Positions 59,949-64,000 of a stretch of DNA of 64,000 nucleotides are shown here, piece by piece. The notes beneath the pieces were generated by a model. That model was given only the letters and a program-made list of their open reading frames with translations. It had not been told where the DNA came from and ran no database searches. Numbering within the stretch: position 1 is the first letter of the stretch; the number at the start of each line of letters is the position of its first letter. Source of the DNA: Allium sativum (lineage: Eukaryota > Streptophyta > Magnoliopsida > Asparagales > Amaryllidaceae); the NCBI GenBank assembly GCA_030737875.1, contig CM060909.1:31361159-31425158 (forward strand). The letters are read 5' to 3'. Position numbers and translations under genes: made by a program.

Positions 59949-60813
59949 TTATGTTCTCAAACAACAAGGCAAGAGATCTCTATCGAATCTCTAAGTATTT
60001 GGTCCTTATTTTCATGGGGATTTAATCTTGATCATTCATGAATCTACTATTTTCTTAAGATCGCCTACGTGCACAGCAAAGTATTCCAAAATTTTGAGCA
60101 ATATGCTAATTTATTGCCCTTTTAATAAAACAAGTGTGAATCCGTGTTTTGCATATGGGCTGTGAATATTTATTTTTTCAAATGTATGAGTGTTTGTTTT
60201 CTTATGAGAATCCCGCAATGTAGAGTTATTAAGTGCAACAATTTTTGATATAAAGAAATTATGAGAAGTCATGCACCTAAAATTATTGCCCCTCAACACA
60301 GAACAGATAAAGCATCCGTTCAGACATAAAAATAAACCATGAATCCCTAAATTCCTTAATAAGAAGCAATTTGGTGAACATACAAAGGACAGGAAGTAAA
60401 AAATGTAAGATCCAAAAGATGAATTGGTGGGTTTGCAGTTGATCGTGGCTACGGTATAGATAACTATAATCTACATCATTGCAAAGCTTTGGTAATTATT
60501 TTATTCAAATCCCCGATTTAAAACCATAAATATTCTCTTATTCAGGTATGTGTGTGTAGACACGTAAGCTCACTATAGATAACAGTAGATTCAAAGAGTA
60601 TGTCACTTTTAGTATCAAATGTAGATTGTCGACTCTAATTAAAAATTACATAAGTTTGGTGCAACCATTCCTATCCATTAACTTAACTTACAAATTGTCG
60701 CAAATTAAATGAATCAGTAACCACATCAAACTATAATTGTTTCATACAACCATTTATACGTATGCAAGCATATGTACAAGTAAATGCAAAATTGACAATT
60801 TTCTTAAAGGCAT

Positions 60814-63800
60814 TGTAGCGAGCTAAAATTTTGATACCCTTTGAATCGACTAATTTCACCCAAGCCCGACCTAAAGTGCACGAAAAATGGATTACTAAAA
60901 GAAGTTAGAAAGTGAGAAAGAAAGAAATATTATGATAGAAGAATGAGAAGAAGAACCAACACAACACAGAAACAGAGTCTCATATTGCAGCGGAACAAAA
61001 TATAATATGAAAATAAATCTTTGTCAATAACTTTCATAAATATTTACATCCATCAGAGTACAGAAGACAATCTGGACAGTTATAATAATATGTCCTCATA
61101 TACAATGCACAACAGAATAAATAGTAATACATATGGACTTCACTTCTCCAACCTGTCTTCTTAAAATTATAGCATCCTTAACCTGAACCTGTAAAACTCG
61201 GCCTGACCGGAGCATTACAAACGCCACAGATCAGTATGCTGAACCAGCGTGATAGAACTTACTAAGTTTAAGTAACACCCATCTTGCTTAACTTCAGACA
61301 ACCTTTTTGAAAGGAAAGGATAATAGTAAGACCAGCCCACACATAAACATGGACAATTTTTACCTAACTATGATCCAAACATTTTTAATATATCAAAATC
61401 CAATGATATTATAATGGTGTCTATCAAATCACAAATAAAAAACCATCTAGCAGAACATTTGCATCTCACGCTCTACATATTCATTATATAATCAAAAAGC
61501 GCAAGGCGCTTATTGGAGATTGGATTCCACCTATGACAAGGTATGAGACCACCTTCCGATCAGTGTACTCTAGAGGGGATACACTGAGGTTCAACAAAAA
61601 CATCTTGCAACCCGGCCACACATAACCGGTCTCTCATTTAGCTTGAGTGGACCGAATGTATTATCACCTTGCGGTTTTAAGAGACCATTGTATATCCGCG
61701 TAGATACAGAATCGAAAGAAGAAAAAATAAGGAATTTCTCTCAATGGTGATAATACACTCTACTTGGGAATGACCCACCTAGCCATGCCGCCTGCCCGAT
61801 TTTTGTCATTTCCCTGTTGTGAGGCTTGAGGTCACGCTTATCTTTAGTGAACAACATACCAATCTTTGAATGTCATATCGTTAGATCTGTCAAATCACTA
61901 ATTGACATCCACAAAAATACCCTGGATGTTAAGCTAAAGAAGTTGTCTTCTCCGCCACCAAACAGAATTACGTTTATAAAAATCAATGTACGTGACCTTT
62001 AGGAAATACTCTATCAGACATTCGTCCGTACAAGTCATCTAGGAACAGGATGAACCGAAGGCACCCTCCTATCACATCCTTATATAGGAATCACCTTAAA
62101 GATCAGTAATGAGAAGTTCTTGCAATCCGAAGATTTCAATCACGATAGAATCACAAGTCATAATAACTCTGGTAGCTAGCCAGAGAAATTTAACGAGTAG
62201 TTCTTCCGCTCATGAAGATCCACGGTCTTCACTGCTCAATCTCGATCATCTTCTGATATCTTCGTCGTTTACGTATTTGCTAGTTGGAACGATTTTCGAA
62301 TATAATTCGATCCCGGTCTTTCCGTACCAACAATCGATAAAAGGCCAGATCTTGATAGTCAGTTATTTTACTATCGAAATAAACATCCATGCATCCATAA
62401 AATGAAAACGAACTCACCGTTTTGGTATATAGCAACATTTGGCTATCTTTAGTTAACCTTAAAATCTTTCAGTAATCGGAACAAAACTTTTTCCCTCTTA
62501 TTTTAAATATAAAAGAAGTCTCAAAATCATTTCTTTCAAAATACTCAAGAAATATCTTATTTAAATATCCCTTTGCAAAAATGTTTGCTAATTCCATTAT
62601 TCACTTCTGAACTAGAACAAAGTTCCTTTTCATAAATAAATGGTTATTAACCAATCAGTTCAATTTAATCTTCGTAAACCATTACATATTTCAAAAAATC
62701 TAACCTTTCCAAATATTATTATTTTTCCAAAATCTTGCAATAAGCCACAATATTCCACTTATGGGAATAATAAACCTTTTCCAACATCTTCTACCATTAC
62801 AAACTAATACCATCCCTTGATAATAGCGAAACTGTTCAAGTTGGGGTATACTAATTACTTCTCAGACCTTGATCGACAAAGCTCTTATCTTAAGATAAAT
62901 AAAAGTTCGTAATCCTAAAACTCATATAAATCTTGAAATCCCAAAATCTCATCTAATTCAAAATAGACCATTTCTTCATTTGAGAATATCAACTTATAAT
63001 TATCTTTTTAATTAACTCGTTTTATAACGTTTATAAAAATATAAGCTTTATCTTCGATATCTTTTTTTAATGATTTGTTTATACGTTCAAATTAGGGTTT
63101 TACCTCCCACTTGATTATCTTTTTAAATGACTTTAATGAAAAAGAAATCATTATAATTATTATTAAAATAATAATTATCCACACTATTAATTAAAGTGAA
63201 AGTAACTTACTTCGTCATTTATCAACATAGAAGTCGTTAACTTATTTATTAACTGAAAATCGATCAATTAACCCTTTTTCAAGAATGCTTAGAAAAATCA
63301 TTAACTTGATAAACATCATTAAACATTGTTAATTAAAAGTTGTATTTATTTTTAAATCAAAAATCGTATTTAAAAAATCATATACGAATATAACTTTGAA
63401 AATGTTCATAATCGATTTATTATCGATCCTAAAAAAAACTTTATTTTTGTCGATGGTACTAAAGTGGCAAATGTCTACTAATTTACCAAACTGTGAAATA
63501 TTAGCCAATTCCGTATTCAATAACAATATATATTCATATTGATAAACATTATCAATAATAGTGAGGAATCCGGTTGAATTCCTCCAACTTATCCTTCCCT
63601 GCATCACATTTGGTTATCTCAATTTCAATACAGCAATATGTTTAACACGATCAACGAAAATAAACTGTTTAACTAATAGCGGTCGGCAATAACATCCATT
63701 CAAGCATTCAATTATTTATTAACCACGTTTATATTATTATAAACGTAACCAACGAGGTAAGTTACCTTGTTTGAAATATAATCATTAACATAACGATTAT

Positions 63801-64000
63801 TTAAATGAAATATACAACATACATGCAAACAGTCATCAAATAATCCAAAAATTAGCAAACATAGCATACAAACATTAAGCCCAACTTATAATAATTATAA
63901 GTGGTAGGACTGAGTGAGTTCTACGCACATTGGTTTCTATTTGTCGAAATAAAGACCGTTTCAATAACATCCAACCCCGTCCAAATCTATCCCAGAATGA
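60814..64000 (-). repeat. LTR of a second, related giant-LTR family, truncated by the right edge
   Basis: Starts TGTAGCGAGC at 60814 and follows the order of landmarks in 6826-11360: GAAGTTAGA with GAAAGAAAT, CAGCGGAAC, AGTAAGACCAGCCCACAC (61327), GCGCTTATTGGAGATTGG (61505), GCCTGCCCGATTTTTGTC (61790) and the GAGGAATCC inverted repeat (63563). No PBS lies to its left, so it is a 3' or solo LTR on the minus strand; 60809-60813 (ggcat) would be its target duplication. The frame 62109-62405 looks like chance. Confidence 0.75.

Overview
This window is plant nuclear DNA, most likely from a eudicot, and consists of repeat-rich intergenic heterochromatin. It holds no intact host gene. The evidence is a stack of Ty3/gypsy LTR retrotransposons with plant-type primer sites (initiator-Met tRNA for the Tekay-like and LARD-like elements, Asp tRNA for the Athila-like one), hAT-type miniature elements, a CACTA terminus, (AT)n arrays and one host-gene scrap. 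The genus cannot be named from the sequence.

Layout. 1-13049 (minus strand) is a non-autonomous LTR element with giant LTRs (6,224 bp in the complete copy) around only 1,078 bp of internal DNA that codes for nothing; its 3' LTR runs off the left edge. 13050 to about 22900 (minus) is a decayed Athila-like element: integrase, RT/RNase H, protease and gag remnants, a long leader, an Asp-tRNA primer site at 21825-21842 and part of its 5' LTR. Its far 3' end is missing where the giant-LTR element abuts it. About 24400-28529 (minus) carries two further gypsy LTRs, the second followed by a short degenerate post-pol segment. 29343-29453 is the first-exon-like start of a DeSI/PPPDE desumoylating isopeptidase gene, followed by a CACTA terminus ending at 30095.

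31187-54374 is a three-level nest: a 413-bp hAT-type element with an 8-bp target duplication, split by Tekay-like element A (31599-54352, TSD gattt), whose 3' LTR is split by Tekay-like element B (41694-53318, TSD cttaa). A has three in-frame stop codons and LTRs differing at roughly 22 sites. B has an uninterrupted 1,475-codon gag-pol with a chromodomain and LTRs differing at only about two sites, so it is very young and possibly still able to move.

54375-60813 is low-coding flank with two short inverted-repeat elements set in (AT)n arrays, a 180-bp hAT-type MITE, a tRNA-like SINE head and an LTR-like fragment. 60814-64000 is a minus-strand LTR related to the giant-LTR family, running off the right edge.

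The most interesting signal is not a protein. The transcribed part of the Tekay-like LTRs carries a tandemly duplicated stem-loop module of about 70-75 nt (four copies in the two 5' LTRs, repeated in the 3' LTRs). Its outer stems differ in sequence between copies yet stay complementary, and a 35-nt spacing is held exactly. A third, minus-strand LTR family has two related modules at the matching place. A second hairpin with compensatory change lies just before the polypurine tract in the Tekay-like and giant-LTR elements. Both look like selected RNA or reverse-transcription structures shared by autonomous elements and, for the second, the non-coding element they may mobilise.
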